Source: Roseimarinus sediminis (lineage in GTDB: Bacteria; Bacteroidota; Bacteroidia; Bacteroidales; Prolixibacteraceae). Taken from it: a stretch of 64,000 nucleotides of DNA. The stretch spans positions 1-64,000 of the forward strand of contig NZ_JBNPXV010000001.1 of NCBI RefSeq assembly GCF_050433125.1, in the 5' to 3' direction. Made by a program: the position numbers and the translations under genes. Shown piece by piece: positions 15,447-23,751 of this stretch. Every line of letters begins with the position of its first letter. Positions within the stretch are counted from its first letter, which is position 1. The notes beneath the pieces are model-generated. The model saw only the letters and a program-made list of their open reading frames with translations. It had not been told where the DNA came from and did not search any database.

Positions 15447-16166
15447 TTAAATATGAAAGAATCTTTTCAGATCGGTCACCCTTTTCAGCCGGTGATGTAC
15501 ATACAATAATAAGGATGAAAGCAGCAAGGTTGAAACCAAAACGGTCAGACTCCATCCCGCATATTCATATTCGCCTTTTTGCAGAAAAATAACACCATCA
15601 ATCGCAAGGCACATCAAACCGATACCAACAAGCGCATAGGCAATTACGTTCAGCCCTTTGTTTCGTGCTTTTCTGAGCAGCAAAACAAAGAACAAAATAA
15701 TCAGGTAAGCCGAAAGCAGCAAAGGAATGCCGTAGTGGATGCCCCATCCGGTATTTCCTGAATACAGGTCGAGAAGGAAGATAAAGCCCGCGGCCGTTAA
15801 AAAACTAAGCAGCAAGACCAGCAGCAGCCTTTTGTGCCAAAAAGAAATAAGGGTAATATCGATAAACAACACCAGGCCCACCGTAATCACATATTTCGAC
15901 CAGCTAAGCGCTCGATCACCCACCAGATTAATCGTTAAACTAATCAGGATGGCCGAAAGAATGATCATGCCGGCTATTTCCCAAAATATTTTCCGCTTCT
16001 GCAAGCCGGTTAGCTTATTATAGGCTGTAAGTCCTTTCTTTTCGCTGATGTGAAAAGTACTATCATTGGACAATGTTCTTTCCCTATCTGAAAGTGGAGC
16101 CCCGCACAAAGCGCAAAAATTAGCATTGTCTTCTGTCTCCACGCCACAATTTCTACAGTAAATCAT
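15447..16166 (-). CDS. zinc-ribbon membrane protein
   Basis: The 239-residue protein begins with a small zinc ribbon (Cys4-X2-Cys7 and Cys18-X2-Cys21; YCRNCG, FCALCG) followed by about six hydrophobic segments between residues 55 and 225. It overlaps the end of the acyltransferase gene by 4 bp, so the two are co-translated. It recalls zinc-ribbon membrane proteins of the DUF6320 type that neighbour alcohol-acetyltransferase-like genes, but I cannot confirm the family here. It could present the acyltransferase at the membrane. Confidence 0.7.
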   Translation of the reverse strand: MIYCRNCGVETEDNANFCALCGAPLSDRERTLSNDSTFHISEKKGLTAYNKLTGLQKRKIFWEIAGMIILSAILISLTINLVGDRALSWSKYVITVGLVLFIDITLISFWHKRLLLVLLLSFLTAAGFIFLLDLYSGNTGWGIHYGIPLLLSAYLIILFFVLLLRKARNKGLNVIAYALVGIGLMCLAIDGVIFLQKGEYEYAGWSLTVLVSTLLLSSLLLYVHHRLKRVTDLKRFFHI

Positions 16167-17461
16167 AATTCCTGTTTGTTTTTTTCTGCTTTCATATTAA
16201 CTCCCTGGCTGCTTAAGAATTGACTGTATTTATTTTCAAATTCTTTCGATTTGGTGATGTTTCCGAAACTTAATACCAGGTGATCACCAAAACCCGCCAC
16301 GCCGCAGTTAAGCTTTAATACTTTGTTGGGAGGTGGTGGAATGGCAATGAAGTAAGCAATCAATTCCGCTGTTTCGGCAGGCAGCTGAATGGCGCCCATG
16401 TTGGTAACAACACCACTGTACTGACTGGCTCCCAGAGAATAGGACTTCATTCGCAGTACAGCACTTTTAATAAAAAGAGGAATTCCGCGAACATAGATTT
16501 TCTTTTCGCTGCCCACATTTCGGGCAATGTTCTTATTAATCAGTTTTTCATCGCTTTCAAGCGCCATCTGATGAAAAACCGTTTTCAGCACTTCATCGAA
16601 GGTATAATGCCCCAGACGCAGGTCGAGTTCGGGCATCACAAAAAGTGAAAAATTCCGCATGGTTTTCGATGGGAAGATATTCCTCAGATCAACGGGGACC
16701 TGAACGCGCAAGGGTCTGTACTTATTTCTTTTCCGCGGTGAAGGCAGGGCTTCAAAAATTTCCTGCAACACAAATAAATAAGCTGCGACCAAAAAAACAG
16801 TGATGCTGACTCCCTTTGCATTGGCCACCTGCTTTATCTGTTGCAGCGAAATAAGGTGAGTCGATTGTTGGTAGCGAGGCTTTCTGTTGAGTGCGAAGGG
16901 CAAATGAAAGGCCTTCGATCGTCTGATCATCGGAGGTATTTCCTCCTTAAAATACCTTTTGTATGCATCTTCATATTCCTGTTCATCAATTGGCAAATGG
17001 GTAGCCCGAATGCTATGATCAACAAGCGGGTTGGCTCCACAGGCTTTAGAATACTCTACAAGGAGTGTTCTCAGAAACTGAAATCCTCCCCCACCGTCAC
17101 TCAAAATGTGTGAAAACTCGATACTGATTTTTTTATTTCTGACCAGTACCCTAATCAACAGTTCTTCTTTGGAAAACTTACGGCACAAAGCTCCCGTGTC
17201 GGCCAATACAGGAATGTGTTTTGGCAGGTGTTCAAGATAATACCAGAAGAAACCTTCTTTGAGCTGTACAATAAAGTAAGGAAAGCGCTGCTCACAAAGC
17301 AGGACGGCCTTCAACAAAGGCTTAATCTTAACCGGTTCTTTTAAAACAGCCGTTAATCGAACCACGGCCGGCACCTCGTCGGATATAATTGCTGGAAATA
17401 TTTTCGCGGCATTATCAAGCGTTAACCAGAAGCGCCTGCCAGTTGAAGCTACAGCATCCAT
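16163..17461 (-). CDS. condensation/alcohol acetyltransferase-like acyltransferase
   Basis: The 432-residue protein belongs to the chloramphenicol-acetyltransferase-like/condensation fold. The catalytic motif is seen as EFSHILSDGGGG, the HXXXDG form, and the structural VPVDLRNIFP segment lies later. It lacks a signal peptide. Such enzymes move an acyl group from CoA or a carrier protein to an alcohol or amine; the substrate is unknown. It is first in a two-gene operon with the zinc-ribbon membrane protein. A TAACTTTG box on the minus strand (17466-17473) sits only 4 bp before its ATG. Confidence 0.75.
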   Translation of the reverse strand: MDAVASTGRRFWLTLDNAAKIFPAIISDEVPAVVRLTAVLKEPVKIKPLLKAVLLCEQRFPYFIVQLKEGFFWYYLEHLPKHIPVLADTGALCRKFSKEELLIRVLVRNKKISIEFSHILSDGGGGFQFLRTLLVEYSKACGANPLVDHSIRATHLPIDEQEYEDAYKRYFKEEIPPMIRRSKAFHLPFALNRKPRYQQSTHLISLQQIKQVANAKGVSITVFLVAAYLFVLQEIFEALPSPRKRNKYRPLRVQVPVDLRNIFPSKTMRNFSLFVMPELDLRLGHYTFDEVLKTVFHQMALESDEKLINKNIARNVGSEKKIYVRGIPLFIKSAVLRMKSYSLGASQYSGVVTNMGAIQLPAETAELIAYFIAIPPPPNKVLKLNCGVAGFGDHLVLSFGNITKSKEFENKYSQFLSSQGVNMKAEKNKQEL

Positions 17462-17507
17462 GTTTCAAAGTTATTATTATTTGTTACAAAATTTCGTTCA
17501 ATAAACT

Positions 17508-17515
17508 TAGTTTTG
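17508..17515 (+). promoter_or_regulatory. candidate promoter -7 box TAGTTTTG
   Basis: It matches TAnnTTTG, with TTTG at 17480-17483 upstream at a slightly long spacing of 24 bp. It would drive the secreted glycosidase-like gene with a leader of about 50 nt. Confidence 0.4.
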
Positions 17516-17573
17516 TCTGTCGATGACATGCTACTATCAGTTTTGGGCAGCAATAACGAGAAAACAATTTCAG

Positions 17574-20372
17574 ATGATAAAAAACATTGCACTTTTCCTC
17601 CTGGCAAGTCTTGTTTTAACACTACGGCCAGTTTCTGCACAAAATAACGGCTCAGCAACCATAAGCAGTGCCGCCGATTGGCTAACAGCATTGCCGGTTC
17701 CCGACCGGAGTCTTTCGTTCAGCGTGTCCGACAGCGGAGAATACAAGCCCATCATTTGGGGACTCGACCTGGCCTGGCTGAGTGAAGGCAACATCAAAAG
17801 AGGCATGGCTTTTATGGGAGCCGAACGCATCGACCTGATCCGTTCATCCTTTACCCCTACCGCTCCATTGGATGACGGACAATTGCAGGCCACTGAACTG
17901 GGCCGGCTCAACGAGCGCCTCAACATCATTGCGCTGCTGGGGCGCCCGATGCAGCTTGTGCTGAATTGTGATCATCCCGTGGTTGATCCCTGGTTTAGTG
18001 GAAATGCAGCCCGCTGGGCACAGCTGATCGATGTCACGGCCAAACTACACGAGAAAAGTGGTCACAGGGTGCTGACCGTATCTCCCTTTAACGAGCCCGA
18101 CTTTAGTGCAACCGGTCAGGGCAGCATCACCGATTTTTATAACATTGCCGGTGAATTAAGAAAGAATCCCCATTTCGACAGCATTCGCATTTCGGGTGGA
18201 AACACACTCAATACCGACCAGGCCCTTCCCTGGTATAATCAGCTTAAAGCCCGCCTCGACGAGGGGAACACCCACCAGCTTGCCGGAAGTTTCGACAACT
18301 ATGCCGCCTTTTTTCAAACCGTAAGAGCCAACGGGCATCATGCCACCAACGATGAACTGCACAATGTAATGGAAGCCATGGTGGGTGTTGAGTACGGCAT
18401 GCAAACCGGCATATGGTGGGGCACTGCCGAACGCACCCGTAGTGAGTTTGTAAAAGCCAGCGACGGACGCCGGCTCGCCTACAGCGAACACCGTCCCAAC
18501 TGGACGGCTGCATCGGTTTATCGTCATCCCGAAGGAAAGATCCAGGGTTTTGTTGGTTCTTCTGAAAGACAGGCTGTTAACACCAGCTTTCGTTTTGTGT
18601 CGAAAGAACGGGATGTGTATTTTGACGGCCACGGACCACAACGCGAATACATCATGAATATTCCGGGTGGAACAGGCTACCAGCAGGGGCAAACCAATGC
18701 CGAAGGGCTTGTAAATATTACCTGGGGTGACGACATACAACCGGTCATCGACGGACAATACATTCTGGTGAACCGAAACAGCAGCAAGATAATGGAAGTA
18801 GCCGGCGGATCGGCTACCGCAGGTGCCAATGTTCGCCAGAATAGCTACAAGAATGCCAATTATCAGCAGTGGTATGTTAAACCGGTGAGCACTCGTATTG
18901 GCGGCGACTACAGCTATTATACCATCACGGCTGTACACAGTGGAAAAGCACTCGATATCATGAACTGGTCGCTTGATGCCGGAGGAAACCTCATTGTGTG
19001 GGACGATGCGAAAGGTGCCAACCAGCAATGGTACCTCGATTACATTGAGGATGGCTGGTTTAATATCCGCAGCCGCCACAGTTCCCTTTGCATCGAGGTA
19101 GCCAATGCTTCGGCTGTAAGCGGGGCCAACATTCAACAGGGAGCGCCGGCCGATGCATACAGTCAGCAATGGCGATTGATCCCTGCCGGGGCAGCTGTAG
19201 AGTTTGACGCCCCCGATGTTCCTAAAAACCTGCAGGCAAGTGCCAATGCCGAATCGATCGCCTTGCAATGGCAGAAAAGCAGTGCCTCCGACGTGGCAGG
19301 CTATACAATTTACCGCTCGAAAAAGTCAGGCGGCCCATGGGAAACCATTGCCCGACAGGTGAACACCACTGCTTTCGTTGATAATACGTGCATTTCGGGC
19401 GAGCCTTTTTTCTACCGGATCAAGGCAGTTGATCATTCACTGAACCACTCCGACTGGTCAAACGAAGTGATTGCAAAGGCAGGCAAGACCAACGCACTTG
19501 TTGCCCACCTTACTTTCGATGAAACAACCCGCGACAGCTCCGTCAATTTAAACCACAGTGCTGCATTTGGCAGCATTTCGTATGTTGAAGGAAAAACAGG
19601 ATCCGGTGCCGTTTCGCTCCGGGGCACTTCGGCCTTCCTGCAACTACCGGCCACTGTAGCCAGTCACCAGGAGCTAACCATCGCCTGCTGGGTTTACTGG
19701 CGGGGAGGTGGAAACTGGCAACGTATTTTTGATTTTGGCAACAACCAGGATGAATACCTCTTTCTGACACCCAAATCCGAATCGGGTGAATTGCGCTTTG
19801 CCATTAAAAACGGTGGAGAAGAACAAACACTGAACACTACAGCCCTCCCTGCCCGACAATGGACCCATGTGGCTGTAAGTTTTTCTGAATCGAAGGTAGG
19901 TTTGTATGTTAATGGCATGCTGGCTGATGAATCGGAGAACATCAGCATCCGTCCGTCTGATTTTAATCCCATCCATAATTACCTTGGCCGCAGTCAGTAT
20001 CCCGATCCACTGTTTAATGGCTACCTCGACGATTTCAGGCTATACAACCATGCGCTGGAAGCCGATGAACTGATGCAACTTATGCAGTTGACAAGCGATG
20101 TAAATCAGCTTTCACCTGTAGTTGCAAGTCTTTCGTTATGGCCCCTACCAGCCAACGATGTAATCAACGTCAGCTACCATTCACCAACGATTCAGAAAGG
20201 TCATTCCAAGCTCAGGCTTTTCAATATAAACGGGGTCCTTCTGTTAAAAGAGGTGATTAAAAACGGCCAGACGATGCAGCTTGAAACAGCCCATTTGCCA
20301 TCGGGCACCTACCTGCTCCAATTGAGCAGTAAGCGAGAAACGTTCGTGAAGAAACTAATCATAAAAAGATAA
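17574..20372 (+). CDS. secreted glycoside-hydrolase-like protein with ricin, FN3, LamG and T9SS sorting domains
   Basis: This protein of 932 residues begins at the second ATG, which places the signal peptide (MIKNIALFLLASLVLTL) at the N-terminus. A clan GH-A style barrel covers about 40-370; Glu174 in SPFNEPDF is the likely acid/base and Glu273 in VEYGMQ a candidate nucleophile. Then come a ricin-type beta-trefoil with three QQW repeats (about 385-535), a fibronectin type III domain (about 545-640), a LamG/jelly-roll domain (about 645-840) and a type A T9SS C-terminal sorting domain (SLWPLPANDV to FVKKLIIKR). It should therefore be exported by the system encoded at 37-45 kb and attached to or released from the surface. 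The exact GH family is not clear. The substrate is probably a plant or algal polysaccharide. Confidence 0.85.
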   Translation: MIKNIALFLLASLVLTLRPVSAQNNGSATISSAADWLTALPVPDRSLSFSVSDSGEYKPIIWGLDLAWLSEGNIKRGMAFMGAERIDLIRSSFTPTAPLDDGQLQATELGRLNERLNIIALLGRPMQLVLNCDHPVVDPWFSGNAARWAQLIDVTAKLHEKSGHRVLTVSPFNEPDFSATGQGSITDFYNIAGELRKNPHFDSIRISGGNTLNTDQALPWYNQLKARLDEGNTHQLAGSFDNYAAFFQTVRANGHHATNDELHNVMEAMVGVEYGMQTGIWWGTAERTRSEFVKASDGRRLAYSEHRPNWTAASVYRHPEGKIQGFVGSSERQAVNTSFRFVSKERDVYFDGHGPQREYIMNIPGGTGYQQGQTNAEGLVNITWGDDIQPVIDGQYILVNRNSSKIMEVAGGSATAGANVRQNSYKNANYQQWYVKPVSTRIGGDYSYYTITAVHSGKALDIMNWSLDAGGNLIVWDDAKGANQQWYLDYIEDGWFNIRSRHSSLCIEVANASAVSGANIQQGAPADAYSQQWRLIPAGAAVEFDAPDVPKNLQASANAESIALQWQKSSASDVAGYTIYRSKKSGGPWETIARQVNTTAFVDNTCISGEPFFYRIKAVDHSLNHSDWSNEVIAKAGKTNALVAHLTFDETTRDSSVNLNHSAAFGSISYVEGKTGSGAVSLRGTSAFLQLPATVASHQELTIACWVYWRGGGNWQRIFDFGNNQDEYLFLTPKSESGELRFAIKNGGEEQTLNTTALPARQWTHVAVSFSESKVGLYVNGMLADESENISIRPSDFNPIHNYLGRSQYPDPLFNGYLDDFRLYNHALEADELMQLMQLTSDVNQLSPVVASLSLWPLPANDVINVSYHSPTIQKGHSKLRLFNINGVLLLKEVIKNGQTMQLETAHLPSGTYLLQLSSKRETFVKKLIIKR

Positions 20373-20388
20373 TTAAGTCTTTCTTAAT
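20372..20388. promoter_or_regulatory. candidate operator ATTAAG-n5-CTTAAT
   Basis: A perfect 6-bp inverted repeat with a 5-bp spacer sits 48 bp before the XRE-cupin regulator. The same half sites recur on the other side of that gene (21011-21066), suggesting autoregulation. Confidence 0.35.
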
Positions 20389-20435
20389 TTATTAAATATT
20401 TCTCAACTTTGTGTTTTAATAAATAGCTTGTCGTT

Positions 20436-20990
20436 ATGAAGCGAATTGGTGAAAGAATCAGGCGTAAGCGCGATGCGCTCAGCATGCAGTTGAATGAGCT
20501 CGCTCAAAAAGTAGGCGTTAGCGCCAGTGCCTTATCTCAGATCGAGAAAGCAAAAGCCTTTCCATCGATATTTACCCTTAAGGCCATTGCCGAAAATCTA
20601 AACACCACTGTTGGAGAGCTCATTGGAGAAAACGAAAGTCTTAGCAAAAATCCGGTAGTGCGTAAAACCGAGATGAAATTTGTGGAAATAACATCCGGCG
20701 GCACCGAGGTATTTTTATTATCCCACCACGATGTCAACAAGCAAATGGACACTTACTTTGTTCGCTTCACGAAGAATTCGCACCTTAACAACTACTTTGA
20801 AAAGCACACGGGCCAGGTATTTTGCTATGTGGTTTCGGGCAAAATTGATTTCGAACTCGACGGAATGCTTCATGTGCTCACACCCGGCGACACCATTTAT
20901 TTTAGCAATAAAACTCCCTATTTCATTCAAAATAAAGCTGCTACCCACTGCGAAATGCTTTGGGTGATCAACAATCATTCAGGATGCTAA
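20436..20990 (+). CDS. XRE-family transcriptional regulator with C-terminal cupin
   Basis: The 184-residue protein has an N-terminal helix-turn-helix (about 3-62; LNELAQKVGVSASALSQIEK) and a cupin barrel (about 110-180; HTGQVFCYVVSGKIDFEL, LTPGDTIYF). This architecture senses a small ligand through the cupin and binds DNA as a dimer. Neighbours are a secreted glycosidase-like protein upstream and a convergent secreted cupin downstream; either could be a target. ATTAAG/CTTAAT inverted repeats on both sides are candidate binding sites. Confidence 0.9.
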   Translation: MKRIGERIRRKRDALSMQLNELAQKVGVSASALSQIEKAKAFPSIFTLKAIAENLNTTVGELIGENESLSKNPVVRKTEMKFVEITSGGTEVFLLSHHDVNKQMDTYFVRFTKNSHLNNYFEKHTGQVFCYVVSGKIDFELDGMLHVLTPGDTIYFSNKTPYFIQNKAATHCEMLWVINNHSGC

Positions 20991-21010
20991 GCCTGCTTCA
21001 TTTACGTTTT

Positions 21011-21066
21011 CTTAATATTGGCGTATTGATTAAGCACTAATTTATTAATTAAGCGCTGGTTTATTA
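21011..21066. promoter_or_regulatory. CTTAAT/ATTAAG motifs with 19-bp tandem repeat
   Basis: CTTAAT at 21011-21016 faces ATTAAG at 21029-21034, and the 19-bp unit starting ATTAAGC is repeated head to tail at 21029-21047 and 21048-21066 with 16 of 19 matches. This may be a second binding array for the XRE-cupin regulator. Confidence 0.3.
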
Positions 21067-21124
21067 TTTTCGCCTCCGATTTAGGTATTACATCGGTTCA
21101 GGTTGTATATTCATTTGCTTAAGA

Positions 21125-21185
21125 TAAAAAAACAGGCAGGTGTTTCAATTATAGATGATTAAGATTTGACAACACTTCCTGCCTG
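21125..21185 (-). terminator. terminator of the secreted cupin gene
   Basis: CAGGCAGG (21133-21140) and CCTGCCTG (21178-21185) form a perfect stem with a 37-nt loop; on the minus strand it is followed by a run of seven T. It lies about 115 bp after the cupin stop, so the assignment is moderate. Confidence 0.5.
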
Positions 21186-21300
21186 CTGTGCAATGGGTTG
21201 GGTGTAGCTACACTCAACCCTTTTGTAAATAATGCTTTCCCTTTTGGTATTATGACTATCTTTTCTCAAAAATAATCATCTTTCAAGCGTCTGACTGTCC

Positions 21301-21720
21301 TTATTGAAGATATTTCTTTATCACAAGGTATTTTAATTCGCTATCACCAATGTTTCGGATTCCATGCTCAACACCCGAAGGACAGTAGAAACTGGCATAA
21401 GGTTCAGCAGTCACCGAATCGCCCCCGAGATAAAGACGGGCTGTTCCTTCCAGAATGAAAAAGAATTCGTCTTCCTGATGCTTATGCGGTGCATGCGTGG
21501 CAGCGTGGGGTGCAACAACGCTCATTTTTAAGGTGCGCCCGTCAATAAAATCCTTATCGGCAAACCAGTACTGGTAGCCCACCTTTGTTTTTACTGCCTC
21601 TTCTATCGAAAATTGATTAACACAATTTTCGACGGTCCATTTGCTTTCATTTTGAGCCATGGCCAAGCTGGCTACCGAGAGGCCCATCAGCAGCATAACA
21701 ACAAACTGAATGTTTTTCAT
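21301..21720 (-). CDS. secreted cupin-domain protein
   Basis: The 139-residue product starts at the ATG at 21720, which exposes a signal peptide (MKNIQFVVMLLMGLSVASLA). A single cupin barrel follows, with the metal-binding motif HAPHKHQEDEFFFILEG and the second motif CPSGVEHGIRN, so two to three His and one Glu could bind Fe, Mn or Zn. Periplasmic cupins of this kind may bind or convert small acids or sugars. The role here is unknown. It converges on the XRE-cupin regulator gene. Confidence 0.85.
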   Translation of the reverse strand: MKNIQFVVMLLMGLSVASLAMAQNESKWTVENCVNQFSIEEAVKTKVGYQYWFADKDFIDGRTLKMSVVAPHAATHAPHKHQEDEFFFILEGTARLYLGGDSVTAEPYASFYCPSGVEHGIRNIGDSELKYLVIKKYLQ

Positions 21721-21959
21721 GAACTGTATTTTTGATTCGAACGCTATATTACAGAAAATTAAAGCATTTTGCAATGCAACGAAAACGAACGCGTACTTTT
21801 ATTTGTTAACAGGTATAATGCCTTCATTTTGCAGAATACCTATAGGCTATATATACTTACCTAAGGCCAATTAAATTAATACCAGCTAAGTAGTTAAAAG
21901 AATGTTTGCTATCTTCACCCTGTCAATTCGATGTTGCGGTCTAAGGTTATGGCAACAGC

Positions 21960-22046
21960 TTTACGGTGAAGGTGCCCTGTAACCGGCTGATAACAGCGCA
22001 GCATTGAAAAACCGTTTAAACCTTCGTTTTTTAGCGAGGGTTTTTT
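21960..22046 (+). ncRNA. candidate small RNA ending in a terminator
   Basis: The 630-base gap between the cupin and the next gene has no coding frame, yet holds a structured GC-richer segment (GGTGCCCTGTAACCGGCTG and on) that ends in an intrinsic terminator. AACCTTCG (22019-22026) pairs with CGAGGGTT (22035-22042) and a T6 run follows. No known riboswitch motif was recognised and the promoter is not clear. Confidence 0.3.
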
Positions 22047-22093
22047 AATCTGTGGCCTTTTCAGCTTATTTCAGTAAAAGATCTTATTCCTCT

Positions 22094-22117
22094 ACTCCCG
22101 CTTCGGTGGGAGTTTTT
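22094..22117 (+). terminator. intrinsic terminator in gene-free region
   Basis: ACTCCC-GCTTCGGT-GGGAGT followed by TTTTT is a textbook hairpin. No protein gene ends upstream on this strand, so it supports transcription of a non-coding RNA from the gap. Confidence 0.7.
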
Positions 22118-22351
22118 ATTGTTATCATTTTGTCTTTTATTTTCTAATCATCTCCTGGTTGGCCTAAGTCCCGATTTCTATTTGAATGCTCATTTCAGGC
22201 TGCTAAGCAACAGCCTTTTAAAGGCCAAACAGTAAAATATCTACATTTCGTCATAACAGAGCGCACACTCATCAAAAACAACATGGTAAAGCAAAAGAGT
22301 TTTAGTTGTTTTGTCTAACAATAAAAAACCTTATACTAATCAACTAACTCA

Positions 22352-22813
22352 ATGAAATTTTTTGTTCTGACAATTCTGGCCCTCATCGTTTGTTCGCTCG
22401 AAGGGTATTCACAAATTCGGTTCCCCCTTGAATACCGTGTTGAAAAACAAGCCATGTGTACCCCAATGGAACTTCTCGAAGATGTTCTTTTCAGGCATCC
22501 TTATTATGCCAAACCGGTGAATATACATTTCGATGGTGAGCAGCTAAAAATGAATTATGATGAAGGCACCGCTCATTTGAGTAAAAAAATAAACAAGGTA
22601 CACTACGAAAGTGAATTCGAAGATGACAAGTTAGCACTCGAAAAGATTTATTATTGTGATCAGGAAATCAGCACCGATACTTTTTTACTGGTAGTCGATT
22701 ACAATGTAGGCTATGTACAGTTTATCGTCCCAACCAAAGATTCAACAGGTGAGAACATAGGATACACCTCGTACCGAAAGTTTGTAAAGACCAACGAACT
22801 CGCACTAAACTAA
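22352..22813 (+). CDS. exported protein of unknown function
   Basis: The 153-residue product has a signal peptide (MKFFVLTILALIVCSLEGYSQ) with cleavage after SQ likely. The mature part is a small alpha/beta protein with two central cysteines (Cys-34-like MCTPME and YYCDQE), possibly a disulfide. I do not recognise the family. A strong terminator follows 20 bp after the stop, and the gene stands alone. Confidence 0.65.
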   Translation: MKFFVLTILALIVCSLEGYSQIRFPLEYRVEKQAMCTPMELLEDVLFRHPYYAKPVNIHFDGEQLKMNYDEGTAHLSKKINKVHYESEFEDDKLALEKIYYCDQEISTDTFLLVVDYNVGYVQFIVPTKDSTGENIGYTSYRKFVKTNELALN

Positions 22814-22832
22814 CAACACAATAAAGTCACAA

Positions 22833-22863
22833 AAAATGCCGGTAGCAATGCCGGCATTTTTTA
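22833..22863. terminator. bidirectional terminator
   Basis: AAAATGCCGG and CCGGCATTTT form a perfect 10-bp stem with an 8-nt loop and T-runs on both strands. It separates the exported protein gene from the convergent exonuclease III gene. Confidence 0.85.
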
Positions 22864-22882
22864 TGTTCCTACTAGTCGCCAA

Positions 22883-23644
22883 TCATATTTCAATCGCTAC
22901 AGGGCAGTGATCACTACCCATCACATCACTCAGAATTTCAGCATTCTTTAGCTCATTTAGCAAGGACTGGCTCAGCAAAAAATAATCGATTCTCCAGCCG
23001 ATATTTTTCCCACGGGCTCCGGCCCGATAGCTCCACCACGAATAGGCATCGGTACGTTCGGGATACAAATGCCGGAAGCTGTCGACCAGCCCCCCTTCTG
23101 CAAAACGATCCATGCCATCGATTTCTTCCTGCATGTAGCCTGCATACTTGTTGTAGTTCGCCTTTGGACGTGCCAGGTCGATATCGCGGTGGGCCACATT
23201 AAAGTCGCCACAAACTATGACCGGCTTTTGTTCTTCGAGCCTTTTCAGATACGAGAAGAAGGCCTTGTCCCACTCCTGGCGATAAGAGAGCCTTTTCAAC
23301 TCACTTCCCGAATTGGGGACATAAACACTGACTACAAAATACTTTTCATACTCGGCACACAAAATCCGTCCTTCGCTGTCGTGTTCATCAAGGCCCATGC
23401 CACGTGAAATGGCAAGTGGTGCGGTACGCGACAGAATGGCCACTCCCGAATAGCCCTTTTTTTCAGCCGAGTTGGAGGCGATGTAATACCCCTCGAGTGA
23501 TTTCAGTGCCTCTGCCACCTGGTCGTCCTGTGCTTTGGTTTCCTGCAGACACAAAATGTCGGGATTCATATCATTTACATCCGAAAAAAAATCCTTTTTT
23601 GTAATGGCTCTGATACCATTCACATTCCATGATACTATCTTCAT
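22883..23644 (-). CDS. xth: exodeoxyribonuclease III (AP endonuclease)
   Basis: The 253-residue enzyme of the exonuclease III/Ape1 family cuts DNA at abasic sites and removes 3'-blocking groups. Family motifs are present: SWNVNGIRA (Asn), LCLQETKA (metal-binding Glu), SVYVPNSG, CGDFNVAH (Asp, Asn) and the terminal GSDHCPV (Asp, His). The ATG at 23644 is chosen over an upstream in-frame TTG because AAGGA lies just before it and MKIVSWNVNG is the usual start. Cytoplasmic base excision repair. Confidence 0.95.
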   Translation of the reverse strand: MKIVSWNVNGIRAITKKDFFSDVNDMNPDILCLQETKAQDDQVAEALKSLEGYYIASNSAEKKGYSGVAILSRTAPLAISRGMGLDEHDSEGRILCAEYEKYFVVSVYVPNSGSELKRLSYRQEWDKAFFSYLKRLEEQKPVIVCGDFNVAHRDIDLARPKANYNKYAGYMQEEIDGMDRFAEGGLVDSFRHLYPERTDAYSWWSYRAGARGKNIGWRIDYFLLSQSLLNELKNAEILSDVMGSDHCPVAIEI

Positions 23645-23690
23645 TGTCCTTCGTTTTTTCAAATTATTGGCTGGTCACAGTCATTCCACT

Positions 23691-23723
23691 AAAAAAGCTC
23701 CCGGGCCGACACACCCGGGAAGC
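23691..23723 (-). terminator. terminator of the tricorn-like protease gene
   Basis: On the minus strand GCTTCCCGGG and CCCGGGAGC form a stem with an 8-nt loop followed by TTTTTT. It begins about 29 bp after the protease stop codon and precedes the exonuclease gene. Confidence 0.8.
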
Positions 23724-23751
23724 CTGTTATTTCAAGCGCTTTGTGATCGGC

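Noticed and set aside
18156..19268. 370-residue open frame on the minus strand opposite the secreted glycosidase-like gene
   Set aside because: It has no recognisable domain and mirrors a GC-richer coding region with strong domains on the other strand; it is a shadow frame.
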